Shown piece by piece: positions 1-9,170 of a stretch of DNA of 30,914 bases. This DNA comes from CAJXJP01 sp034111025 (GTDB lineage: Bacteria > Patescibacteriota > Gracilibacteria > BD1-5 > UBA6164). The notes below the pieces were generated by a model, which was given only the letters and a program-made list of their open reading frames with translations, was not told the origin of the DNA and did no database searches. The stretch spans positions 1-30,914 of the forward strand of contig JAWUYB010000021.1 of assembly GCA_034111025.1 (NCBI GenBank), given 5' to 3'. Every line of letters begins with the position of its first letter. Positions within the stretch are counted from its first letter, which is position 1. The position numbers were made by a program, and so were the translations under genes.

Positions 1-141
1 TATGAATAAATATATGTTTGAATATAATAACAACAGACCACAATGGAACAGAAAAAAAATGACTCCTGTACAATACAGAAATCATCTTTTAAATAATTAA
101 ATTCTTTTTTATTTCCACTATACTTTAGTGGGGGCAGTTCA
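1..141 (+). mobile_element. Right end of an IS3-family (IS150-like) insertion sequence
   Basis: The window opens inside an insertion sequence. It holds the last codons of an IS3-type transposase, then a short AT-rich tail, and ends in GGGGGCAGTTCA at 130-141, whose complement TGAACTGCCCCC resembles the terminal inverted repeat of IS150-group IS3 elements. A small inverted repeat (CCACT at 115-119 with AGTGG at 127-131) lies just inside the end. The element boundary sits about 17 bp beyond the stop codon of the neighbouring minus-strand gene, so the insertion landed immediately downstream of that gene without cutting it. The left end is outside the window. Confidence 0.75.
2..100 (+). CDS. IS3-family transposase, C-terminal end (partial)
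   Basis: This is the C-terminal tail of an IS3/IS150 OrfB transposase (rve integrase core, DDE type). The visible 32 residues contain NRPQWNRKKMTPVQYR, the usual ending of the family, in which a YNN-RPQ segment is followed by KMTPVxYR shortly before the stop. The frame ends with TAA at 98-100. The catalytic residues lie outside the window, so intactness cannot be judged. The fragment contains no glycine, so its genetic code cannot be read from it. Confidence 0.8.
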   Translation: MNKYMFEYNNNRPQWNRKKMTPVQYRNHLLNN

Positions 142-157
142 CATAAGATTCTGTTTT

Positions 158-1993
158 TTATTTAGCTACTTGGTTCCCTATTTTTTCGTACATATTATAA
201 TAATATTCTACAAAACTTCTAACAAGAGTATTTTTAGGAAAGAAGTATTTTCATTCTTTTACCGCATAATCTAATAAGAATATATCTGAAGATTGTTTTT
301 CTAAATATGTATAAATTAATTTTTTATAGTGAATTATATATAACTCTGAAACTTTATTATAATTTTCTTTAGTATAATTAAAATGAACTTTCTCTCCATC
401 AAAACTAATAATATCAGATTCGAATAATATATCTAAATGAATCAATGCTTCACAATAATATGGAACTATATCTTCTATTTTTCTATATTTCATTAAACCA
501 ATACTTCTATAAACATGAGTCATGATAACATCTTGATTGAGATCTTTATTTCCTCATTTCATAAAATATGCTACCAAACCTCATGTTGTTGCTTTAAATT
601 CTTCTATATTTTTGAAATTCCCTGTTTCATTCATGAGATTTTCTGTATCTAAATCAAGCCATAATGTGTGACCAAATTCGTGACCTATAGTTTCAATATC
701 ATATATTTTGAAATATCTCTTTGCATCATTTTGTATAAAATCATGGTGTAATTTAACAAAAGTTTCATCAAATATATTTTCTGTTATTTGCATTTTTGGT
801 AATGATCTTTGGCTTTCTAATACAAAGCCTGGAAAAGCAAAAATCTTTTTTCCATGAGCTTCACTCACAACTTCATCATTTGGTACAACTTGTGCTGAAA
901 ATAGACCACAAAATTCTGCTCAGAAATATAATACAGGAGTAGATATATAGAGTTGTACTCTATTCATATTTTCTTTAGAATAGTTATAACTTGCTTTATA
1001 TTTACATCTGCCAATATCATCATAAAGAGTTTCATACATATCTTTCATATCTGATTCAACTACTGAATCTAATACAGAAGTATCAACTATTCTGATATCC
1101 CATTCTGGTGCAACAGCTTTTCTATATAAATCTTCGTAAAATTCGAGAGGATGACCAATTTGAAAAGGTGTATCTATTTTCATCCAAGCTTCTTCTACTG
1201 TTCTCCATTTAGATACTACTTGATTTATATCTTCTTCAGAAAAAGCATCTTTCAGAGCACTAAGATAATCAATATATTCATTTTTTCTGTTATAAATTTT
1301 ATCTTCTAACTTTTCTAATTTTTTAATAAAATTATCAAACTCAACTACTATATCTGAGACTTCGATTGGAAATGCTTTTGAGTAAGTAGCAACTTCATGT
1401 CCTTGTTTTGTTTCGATTAAAGCTGAATAACTTCTATCTACTGATTCTCAATTTATTTTATCTGCGTCTAAATTATTTTCTGATAAATATTTTAAAATTT
1501 CTTCTGTATTATCAAACTGACTTTCTAGGTTTTTATTTACTGTTTCAATAATATGTGAATGCCATGCTAGATAAAAATCTGTAAAAGATTCTCCTACATT
1601 TTGAACTCATTTTAAAATTTCTAAATAAAACTCACTAAATAATTCTTCATCTTGAGCAAATGATATAATTTCAGAAAATATATCGTTATGATAATTTTTT
1701 ACAAAAATATATGCTTCATATAAAATATCTGGTATTTCTTCAGATGTTTTTCAGTCTTTTTGCAAACAAAGTTTTAATGCATCTTCTTTTAATTGTCCTA
1801 AACGCATATAGACGGCATAACGGGTTTCGTCTGTAATTTTTAGATCTAAAAACACTAAAAATGAATTCAGTATATCTCTTTGTTCACCTTCTCAATCTAA
1901 ACCAATTTTTAATTCATTTAGTTCTGCTTGTTTTGCCTTATAAAAGTTTAAAAATACTTGTAAATTTTGTTCAAATTCTTGTTTATTCATCAT
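158..1993 (-). CDS. CiaB-family putative zinc metallopeptidase
   Basis: A 611-residue protein (610 from the second of two tandem ATGs) resembling CiaB of Campylobacter (about 610 residues) along its whole length, judged from memory of the family. Conserved blocks are IGHPLEFYEDLYRKAVAPEW, then LFSAQVVPNDE, then GKKIFAFPGFV, and a zinc-binding IGHEFGHTLW with HEFGH at about residues 438-442, followed by NIEEFKATTGG, whose Glu may be a third ligand. No signal peptide or membrane segment is seen. CiaB is known as a secreted invasion antigen in Campylobacter, but the motif suggests a peptidase; substrate and location here are unknown. A frame ending at the TGA near 248-250 would lose the conserved C-terminal segment; reading UGA as Gly extends it to TAA at 158-160. 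An IS3 end abuts its 3' side. Confidence 0.82.
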
Positions 1994-2048
1994 CTTTTCA
2001 CTAAAAAATATTATCTTGAGTATAGTGAAAAAATCTAAAAAAGATATA

Positions 2049-2073
2049 AAAAATCCTAATATTTAGAATTTTT
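2049..2073. terminator. Hairpin terminator downstream of the COG3910-type ATPase
   Basis: The A-rich arm AAAAATCCTAA (2049-2059) pairs with TTAGAATTTTT (2063-2073) with one mismatch, giving an A-tract/hairpin/T-tract structure that overlaps the stop codon (2056-2058) of the minus-strand ATPase gene. Confidence 0.5.
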
Positions 2074-2835
2074 ATTTAAAATTCTTCTATACATATCTAC
2101 ACAAGGAACACTATCATAATTTATTTCAGTTATAGTTCATTCATCACAAGATAATATTTGTGAATCCTCTTTGATACTTAATATAATTGGTGAATGACTA
2201 GCAATCAAAAATTGTGATCACTGAGAAACCATGTATTTTATTATTTCAATAACCTTCATTTGGTTAAATGGAGACAGTGCAGATTCTATTTCATCAAGAA
2301 TATATAATCCAACTGTTTCCTTCTGAGCTTCAAATATTTTCATAAATTGTTGCCCATGTGAAAAATTATGCAGATTTTCTCAACCATAAGGTGTAAAGGC
2401 ATTTCAATCCTCTAAATTTTGTAAATAATTTACGAAATTATATATTCACTCTGCACGAAAAAAATATCAATGTAAAAATTTACTCGGTTGCCATGAAAGA
2501 GATAACCAGTTATTTTCTAAATTATCTATATTATTTGTATTATAGAGAGTATTTTTACTTCCTCATTCTTTATTAAATCATACTGCTACAGCTATATGCT
2601 CCATAAGTGTTGATTTACCAGAACCATTTTCTCATACAAAGTATGTAATTGATTTATTTAATTCTAATTCTTCTATGTCATTAAAGATAGGGATATTTTT
2701 TATATAGTCATCCTTTGTATCCATTTTTTCAAGATGATTTTGTTCTTCATCATCTTCATATAATTTTTCAATATTCTCTTGTTGGCCTAATTGTGATTTA
2801 TCAAAATATATAGTTTTTAAAAAATTTCTTCTCAT
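2056..2835 (-). CDS. AAA/ABC-type ATPase of the COG3910 kind
   Basis: A 259-residue soluble ATPase. Walker A is FVGENGSGKSTLMEHIA at about residues 67-83, with its first Gly encoded by TGA. It is followed by a GFNKEGGS block, an ABC-signature-like FSHGQQF, Walker B LYILDEIESALSP, and the switch-histidine segment FLIASHSPI. This order and spacing match the predicted ATPases of COG3910, single-domain relatives of the OLD/RecF group that lack a nuclease or membrane domain. The cellular role of the family is not established; DNA repair or defence are guesses. The start is the ATG before RRNFLKTIYF; no clear Shine-Dalgarno motif is seen. It is separated from ciaB by about 60 bp and a terminator-like hairpin. 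Confidence 0.8.
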
Positions 2836-2893
2836 AATTTTTAGAATTAATTTATATATACAAAATATATACTATTTAAAGATAAATACAAAT

Positions 2894-2919
2894 AAAAACT
2901 TCTAATTTTAGGAGTTTTT
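2894..2919. terminator. Hairpin terminator after the 98-aa gene
   Basis: AAAAACTTCTAA (2894-2905) and TTAGGAGTTTTT (2908-2919) form a 12-bp stem with one G-U pair, flanked by A and T tracts. It overlaps the stop codon of the minus-strand gene that ends at 2918 and lies upstream of the ATPase gene, insulating the two. Confidence 0.65.
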
Positions 2920-3214
2920 ATTGAAAATAATAATATTCATTCATATATTCTATAAAATTATCATATTTTTTCTTAAAATATTTCCAATTTCTACCATCTC
3001 TACTTACTTCTAATTTTATTTTTTTATTATCTTTATACCCTGTAAAGAATAATTCACCTTCCATCCATTTATTCAATATCACATTATAATATATATCTAT
3101 TCCTAATCACTCTCAACTACCTCCTCAACTTGCTAAACAAAAATCTACAAGAAATATATTTTCATCTTGAGTTTGCTTTTCATCACCAATTACATGTAAA
3201 ATGAATAGATACAT
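2918..3214 (-). CDS. Small protein of unknown function, probably 5'-truncated
   Basis: A 98-residue reading frame using three TGA codons as glycine in a Gly-rich stretch (LASGGGSGEGLGID), followed by a basic, aromatic C-terminal half (GYKDNKKIKLEV, then NWKYFKKKYDNF). I do not recognise the family. The ATG at 3214 has no Shine-Dalgarno motif, and the frame stays open upstream until it meets the IS30 transposase remnant on the other strand at 3226. The simplest reading is that the insertion removed the original 5' end, so this may be a decaying fragment rather than an intact gene. Codon use matches the host, including UGA-Gly. Confidence 0.5.
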
Positions 3215-3225
3215 ACTTCTGTGAG

Positions 3226-3411
3226 CCCTATCATTCTCGGGAAAAAGGAAGTATTGAGAATTTAAATAGGATTATTAGAAGATACTTTCCAAAAAGAACA
3301 AATTTCGGTGATATCAATGAGGAAAACATAAAAAGAGTCTGCAATATAATTGCAGACTCTCCTAGAGAAATACTTGGTTTTCTTTCACCGAATCAAGTAC
3401 ATTTCAAATAG
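3226..3411 (+). pseudogene. IS30-family transposase remnant (C-terminal 61 residues)
   Basis: An open frame without a start encodes the C-terminal end of an IS30-type DDE transposase: PYHSREKGSIENLNRIIRRY corresponds to the family's P-Y-x-S-x-E-x-G-x-x-E-N-x-N segment containing the third catalytic acid, followed by FPKRTNF and a PREILGFLSPNQVHF end. Most of the transposase and the left terminus are missing. All three glycines are GGA or GGT and none is TGA, unlike the resident genes, which would fit a donor using the standard code but is too few to prove it. The fragment probably truncated the small gene on its left. Confidence 0.8.
3334..3360. repeat. Perfect 12-bp inverted repeat inside the IS30 remnant
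   Basis: AGAGTCTGCAAT (3334-3345) and ATTGCAGACTCT (3349-3360) are exact reverse complements separated by ATA. It is preceded by AAAA but not followed by a T tract, so it is not a standard terminator. It lies wholly within transposase codons (for residues RVCNIIADS). Confidence 0.75.
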
Positions 3412-3650
3412 TTTCATCAACTATGTTTCTATTTTATATATTTTTTATATAATTACAAAAAATACGATGAGTATTATCTCTTTTTAACTTAAAAATAATT
3501 GCGTTTGGGTATTGAATTCAGCATATAATATTTTTATATTTTATAAGATATTATACATAAAAGTAAATATATATAAATATCCCTATTTTTGCTTTTAATT
3601 AATATTTTTTTATACTAAAATAATAAATATTTATATATAAAAAAATAAAG
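3412..3650. other. AT-rich intergenic region with a short unexplained minus-strand frame
   Basis: No intact gene is seen. On the minus strand, 3434-3550 holds a 38-codon open frame lacking a start codon, with one TGA and a coding-like composition (it includes IQYPNAIIFKLKRDNTHR), which may be a remnant of a lost gene; I cannot assign it. The rest is nearly pure A/T and probably carries the promoter of the plus-strand gene at 3651 (TAAAATAA-like sequence about 30-35 bp before its ATG). Confidence 0.4.
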
Positions 3651-4970
3651 ATGTTTTCACTTTTTACACGCAATTATGTTTGAACTTTTATTGGAATGTT
3701 ATTCTTCTGATTATTGTTTTTTGCAAACTTAGATATGGTTTTTCATACACAAAGTATATTAACATATAATGGTATCCCTAATTTTGTATGATGGCTCCTT
3801 CCCATAACATTATTTCTATATTTTTGAGTATTCTTTTTATTCCAAAATAGATTATTATTTTGATCTAAAAAAGTTAAAAAATCATTAACATTATTATTCT
3901 TACTTGTTTCAATATTCTATTGAGCTATAGGACTTATGCTTCTTTATTTTGTAGCATTATGATATAGTTACTTATTAATTTGAGTTTGAATATCTATATT
4001 GTTAGCTTTTAAAAATATTTATTATTATAATAGCGTAAAACATAAACAATATTCTTGAAAAATTAAACTTAAAGATTTCTTTAAAAATATTTCTATTTAT
4101 TGAATAGTAATTATTTTATTTATCGCTATTTATACAAGACCTCTTCAAAATATAGAAATTCCAGAAAATTACTTTAATGTAAGCTTAGATCAAAAGCTTT
4201 CAGAAACTAAAAAAGTAGACTTGTTATTAGATATACAAATGAGTAAATATCTAAAAAATATTGCTTTAAAAGCAGATAATAATGCTGATTATAGTGTAAT
4301 TATTTATAATTTTCCTCAAGCTACACTAGATGAGATTAATACAATATATGCTGCTACTTTAGAGTTAGCTGAACTCACTACAAATAATAATTATTCATTT
4401 AGTCATTTAATAAATTTACAAAAAGTAAGCTTATTAAAATATGAATACGAGATGCTACACAAAAATTATGATCAAGGTATAATTACTATGAATCATATAT
4501 TAGATATCAATAAAAAAATTAGTGAGTTCAATATAAGCTTTGTAGATTTTATTAGTTATTTAAATCTACATACAGATATTATTGATGGGATTAATCATTA
4601 TCTCTTTGTTTTAAATCAGCAGCAAACAAAAACAGTATTATTAAATCTTGATGAAATTCTTACAAAAGATGTCTGGAAAAAAGTACTAAAACAAGAATTT
4701 AATGAGCGTCTATCAAATATTGCTCAACTATATAGTATACCCCTAATTATAGATAAATCCGAAGTATTTAATGCTGCTATTTATATAGAATACCTTAAAT
4801 CTGAGAATATAGATAATTCTAAAAATACATTAAAACTAAAAACTATAACTAGAAAAAATTATATATGACTATCTTATCTAGAAAGCTCTATTAAAAATTT
4901 AGATCTAGAATACAAAAAATTAGATAAACTCAGTAATCAAATTAAAACACTAAAAAATACACTTAATTAA
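3651..4970 (+). CDS. Multi-pass membrane protein with a large soluble C-terminal domain, unknown function
   Basis: A 439-residue protein. The first about 185 residues contain five or six hydrophobic segments (for example TFIGMLFFGLLFFA and LTLLFLLVSIFYGAIGLMLL), several with TGA-encoded glycines, ending with IYGIVIILFIAIYT. The following roughly 250 residues are hydrophilic and mainly helical, with a Lys/Leu-rich coiled-coil-like end (SSIKNLDLEYKKLDKLSNQ). I see no recognised catalytic motif. The topology suggests a membrane anchor with a domain on one face. The ATG at 3651 is the first in frame; no Shine-Dalgarno is evident. The gene converges on the DUF1846 gene: the stop codons overlap by 4 bp and share one terminator hairpin. 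A homology search at structure level would be needed to name it. Confidence 0.75.
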
Positions 4971-4983
4971 GAGTGTATTTTTT
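4952..4983. terminator. Bidirectional terminator shared by convergent genes
   Basis: AAAAAATACACT (4952-4963) pairs perfectly with AGTGTATTTTTT (4972-4983). The overlapping stop codons of the plus-strand membrane protein (4968-4970) and the minus-strand DUF1846 gene (4967-4969) sit in the loop, so one hairpin can serve both transcripts. Confidence 0.8.
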
Positions 4984-6010
4984 TTAATATTTTATTGCAA
5001 ATTTTTTCAGCTTTTTCGTCATTATTATCTTTATACCAATTGAGTCTTCTATTGATTTCATCTACAGAAGCCTGGATTACTACATCTTCGTCAATAATAC
5101 ATTCTCAAGCATTAGAGATTCACATATCTGTTGGTGATTTATATTGTCTAGTAAAGTTATTTTTTGGTAGAAAATTTTCAGATAATTGTTGTACTATTTC
5201 AAATGCTTCTATATCTCTATTGTAATTAATTGATTCTTCATTATATGCTGCTACATGGTAAATATCTAAAACGTTATAATCTCATATATCTGCAGTTGCA
5301 GCCTCATACGCTAAATTAACAGGATGTTCTAAATGAAGATTCCAAACTGGAAATGTTTCATACTTTGCATAACCCGATTCTATTTTTTTATTATGTTCTA
5401 TGTAAATCTGACCTAAGCACGTAGACATTTTACCACTACTTGATGCTGCTCAAACAACTAATACTAGATTTTTTTTACATGGAATATATTCATCTATTCA
5501 ATATCCGCTTTCTGATAAAACAATATCTACATCTTCTGGGTACCCCTCTATTTCATAACGTATATAACTTTTAATTTCTTTTTCCTTTAATAATTTTTGA
5601 AATTCTTTTACCTGTTCTATATTTTTTTTCTTTACTCTATTAATAGAAATATAAGGTGTTATTCAAAGTTTTTTTATAATTTCATCTATCATGTTTACGC
5701 AATAGTCGATGTATGCTTCTCAATCAGTTCATAACATACGATTTTTTTTGATATCTTTTGCATTCACACAAAAAATCACATCAGCATTTTTAGCTAATGA
5801 TTTAAAAATGCGTCTTTTTGAATCTGGATAAAATCCAGGTAAGACTCTAGCAGCATGTGCATCATAAAGAAATTTTCACCCTATTTCTAAATAGAGTTTT
5901 CAAGAAAATTTATCAATTCTATCTTGAATTGCTTCTGTTTGAATTTGGATATATTTTTCTCAATCAAAACCAGGAATATCATATTCTAATATATCAGAAC
6001 TTTGAATCAT
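4967..6010 (-). CDS. DUF1846 (UPF0371) family protein, short form
   Basis: A 347-residue protein matching DUF1846/UPF0371 through most of its length. Diagnostic segments are KLYLEIGGKFLYDAHAARVL near the N-terminus, IFCVNAKDIKKNRMLGTDG, SSGKMSTCLGQIYIEH, GYAKYETFPVWNLHLEHPVN, LAYEAATADIGDYN, NYNRDIEAF and YKSPTDMGISNAGECI. Family members in Firmicutes are about 490 residues; this one stops soon after the YKSPTDMG block with a Lys-rich end, so the C-terminal domain is absent. The biochemical activity of the family is not established; the Ser/Gly-rich SSGK loop suggests nucleotide or phosphate binding. Many TGA codons fall on conserved glycines. It is convergent with the membrane protein on its 3' side and monocistronic on the evidence of flanking terminators. 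Confidence 0.88.
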
Positions 6011-6063
6011 ATATTTATTATTATTATTATACTTTTATAGTATAACAGACCTATTATAGAGAT

Positions 6064-6100
6064 ACAAAAAAAGCATCTAGACAGTAGATGCTTTTTTTGT
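6064..6100. terminator. Terminator downstream of the aldehyde dehydrogenase gene
   Basis: ACAAAAAAAGCATCT (6064-6078) pairs with AGATGCTTTTTTTGT (6086-6100), loop of 7 nt. It ends the minus-strand dehydrogenase transcript 11 bp after its stop and separates it from the DUF1846 gene. Confidence 0.85.
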
Positions 6101-6110
6101 ATAAAAATTA

Positions 6111-7472
6111 TTAATAAATTATAACTTTTTTATTTGTAAATGCTTTTAAACCTTCAGGTCCATTTTCTTTACCAAAACCTGATTTTTTAACTCATCCAAA
6201 TGGAAGAGATGCTTTTGATCAAGCTGGTTTATTAATGAATACCATTCAAGTATGAATTTTTCTAGCAACAGCTCTTGTTTGTTCAGGTTTATCACCAAAT
6301 ACACAACCGCATAAACCAAAGTCTGAATTATTGGCAATTCTTACAGCATCATCTAAATCTATAGCTCTAATAAGTGATGCTACAGGGCCAAATACCTCTT
6401 CTTTAAATGAAGTCATAGTTTCATCAACTTCCAATATAGTTGGAGCATAAAAATTTCATGTTCATTCAATTTTATTACCTCATGCCAATATTTTTCAACC
6501 TTCAGCTACTGTTTTTTGCACTTGATTATCTATTTCTTTAACTAATTTTTTTGAAGATAATGGAGCCATTTTTGTAGCTACTAACATAGGATCTCAAATA
6601 TTTTGATCGTTCATATGTTTTATAAAATGACTTTTGAATTCTTCATAATTATTTTGAGTAACTATAATTCTTTTAGACGAATTACATTTTTGACCTCAGT
6701 TTGCATTTCTTGCTTTTACAGCAGCGAGAGCTACTGCATTTAAATCTTTACTATCACATACAATAAATGCATCATTTCAACCAAGTTCTAACACAGAAGG
6801 TTTTAGATTTTTTCAAGCTAATGACCCTAATGTTTGTCATGCAAATTCACCTCAAGTTAGATTCACTCCTTTTACTTCATTTCTTGATAAAATATATTCA
6901 GATTCACGAGAAGATATAATAATATTTTGATAAACTCCAACTGGAAATCCTGCTTCTAAGAATAATTTTTCGATCATTTCTCAAGCCATAGGTACATTTG
7001 AAGCATGTTTATAAATAACAGTATTCCCTGCTAATATATTAGGAATTGCAGCTCTTAATACTTGATTAAATGGAAAATTCCATGGAGCAACTCAATATAA
7101 CACTCAGATTGGGTCATATGTTGTATAACCTTGTACTCATTCTGTATCAAATTCTTCATCCGCTAATATTTCTTCAAAATTATTTGCAAACCAACGAGTT
7201 AATCAAGCTGTATTTTTTAAGCCTGCTAATGATTCTGAATATAACATTCCCATTTCAATAGTTTGAATTCTAGCCATTTCATCTTGATTTTTTTCAAAAA
7301 CTTCAGCTAATTTTAAAAATAATTCTTTCTTTTCTAAAAAACTTGTATTTTTCCAATCAGAAAAAGCTCTATCAGCAATATCTATTCTTGTTGATAATTC
7401 TTCTCTAGATAATAAATTAAATTCTCAATTTACTTCTTGATTAAATGGATTTATTGATTGTATTTTTGACAT
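6111..7472 (-). CDS. gabD: Succinate-semialdehyde dehydrogenase-like aldehyde dehydrogenase
   Basis: A 453-residue NAD(P)-dependent aldehyde dehydrogenase with the full family architecture. It starts with SINPFNQE, has the cofactor-binding YGVAPWNFPFNQVLRAA and IYKHASNVPMAGE segments, the general-base motif VLELGGNDAFIV, the catalytic cysteine in NANGGQKCNSSKRIIV, and the late EEVFGPV and PFGGVKKSGFGKE blocks. The INP start, RWFANNFEEILADE segment and KHASNVP loop resemble succinate-semialdehyde dehydrogenases of the type found in cyanobacteria; other short-chain aldehydes are possible. It lies 75 bp downstream of a ThDP-dependent enzyme on the same strand, suggesting a shared pathway. Many glycines, including those next to the catalytic cysteine and in the FGGVKKSGFG block, are partly TGA-encoded. 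Confidence 0.88.
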
Positions 7473-7503
7473 ATAAATGAGTATTAAAAAAATAGGTATA
7501 CAG

Positions 7504-7523
7504 TATAATCAAAATTGATTATA
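7504..7523. promoter_or_regulatory. Palindromic site between the ThDP-enzyme and dehydrogenase genes
   Basis: TATAATCAA (7504-7512) and TTGATTATA (7515-7523) form a near-perfect palindrome about 31-51 bp upstream of the dehydrogenase ATG. There is no adjacent T tract, so it looks more like an operator or a symmetric -10 region (TATAAT on both strands) than a terminator. The function is inferred from position only. Confidence 0.35.
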
Positions 7524-7547
7524 TAAAAATAAAAAAAGTATCAAAAA

Positions 7548-9170
7548 TTATTTAATCACTCCATCAGCTGGATAATCAAAATCGATATCTATGATTTTTA
7601 ATCATTTTTCCGTTAGTGTTTTATTGAGGATTTCTTTGAAATCTTCTTTTTTTTCAACTTTATATCATTTTGCTCAAAAACTTTCTGCGAGTTTGACAAA
7701 ATCAGGATTTTTGAAATCTAAACCATAATCTTTGAATCAAGCATGCTCTTGTTTCCATTTTATCATTCAATAATTTTCATTATTTAATATAACTATAGTC
7801 ATATCAATATTTAATCTAACAACTGTTTCTAAATCACCTAAGTTCATTACTATTCATCCATCTCATGTAATACATATAACATTACTACCTGGATTTTGTC
7901 TCTTTGCCTCCATGGCTGTTGCATATCCTGCCCCCATAGTAGCCAATGCATTATCTAATAGAACTGTATTTGGTAATTTTGCCTTGAAATTACGTGCTAT
8001 CCAAACTTTGTATAGTCCATTATCTAAAGTTAAAATATCCTTGGCCTTTAATATATCTTGTAAATCTGATACAAGTTTTCTCGGCATCATATAAGGAAAA
8101 TTTGATTCTAATTTAATATTATCATTTATTTTTCTTTGATTGATTTCATTAAGAGTATAAATCTCTGTAAAATCCCAATCTTGAAAAATATTATCTTCAC
8201 ATAAATGCCAAAATAAATTCCCAATATCTCATATTAAATCTAAATATGGACTGTATACGAAATCATAATTCGATTCTACAAAGTTAATATTAATAACAGG
8301 TTTTCAATTTATTCATAGAATATCCGTAGGTTTTTCTACATTATCATATCATACTGAAATAATTAAGTCAGATTTATTTATTGAATCATGTATATAATCT
8401 CATGAAGTTAAAGCAGCTGTTCAAATATATTGTTTGAGTGTTTCATCTACTACTCATTTTCACATTTGAGATGAGAAAAAAGGAATATTATATTTTACTA
8501 TAAATTCAGTGAGATATTTTGAAACCCTTTTTCTATTTGCTCATGATCCTATTAATATTATTGGAGATTTAGCTTTTATTATTTCTTCTTTTAAAATTTC
8601 TACACCTTTTTTATCAATAACAGGCCTTCTTTGTTTTTGGGTCTTTAAATCAACTATAGCATATTCATCTTCTACGATTTCTGCTGCAATATCTTCTGGT
8701 AATTCTAAACAAACAGCTCAAGGTTTTTCTGAACATGCTATATTAAATGCATTTTCTAAAATATATGGAACTCTTGCTCCATTTACAATACTTACAGCAT
8801 ATTTAGTCACTGGTTTCATCATAGATATAACATCTATGATTTGAAATGCTCATTGTTTTGATTTATTCTGTGGTTTTTGTCATGTAATAACAATTAATGG
8901 CATTCATCATAGCTGTGCATATGCTACTCATGTCATCATATTTGTAGCACCAGGTCATAATGTAGCTAATGCTACACCAGGTATACCTGTGTATCTACCT
9001 GAAGTTGCTGCCATAAAAACAGCAGTTTGCTCATTACGAGTTAAAACTAATTCTATAGATGACTTTTGGAGAGAATCTAATAAATCTAAATTTTCTTCCC
9101 CTGGTACTCAATATACAGTTTTAACTCATTTATTTTCTAGAATCTTTACCATTAAATCAGATGTTCTCAT
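7548..9170 (-). CDS. ThDP-dependent enzyme of the acetolactate synthase family
   Basis: A 540-residue protein with the three-domain fold of acetolactate synthases and 2-oxo acid decarboxylases. The N-terminal PYR domain has VYGVPGEENLDLLDSL and the cofactor-activating Glu in TRNEQTAVFMA; ALATLGPGATNMMTG follows. The C-terminal PP domain has the ThDP/Mg motif beginning GDGGMVMNLGDLETVV and ending in LNNENYGMI. The C-terminus IIDIDFDYPADGVI resembles catabolic AlsS-type enzymes. No regulatory small subunit and no other branched-chain amino acid gene is nearby. Its partner is a succinate-semialdehyde-dehydrogenase-like gene, the arrangement of the cyanobacterial 2-oxoglutarate decarboxylase, which was itself first annotated as acetolactate synthase. 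Acetolactate synthesis remains the default alternative. The substrate cannot be read from sequence. Confidence 0.85.

Noticed and set aside
251..1183. Several short minus-strand frames that look like separate genes under the standard code
   Set aside because: They are pieces of one ciaB-like gene interrupted only by TGA, which is glycine here.
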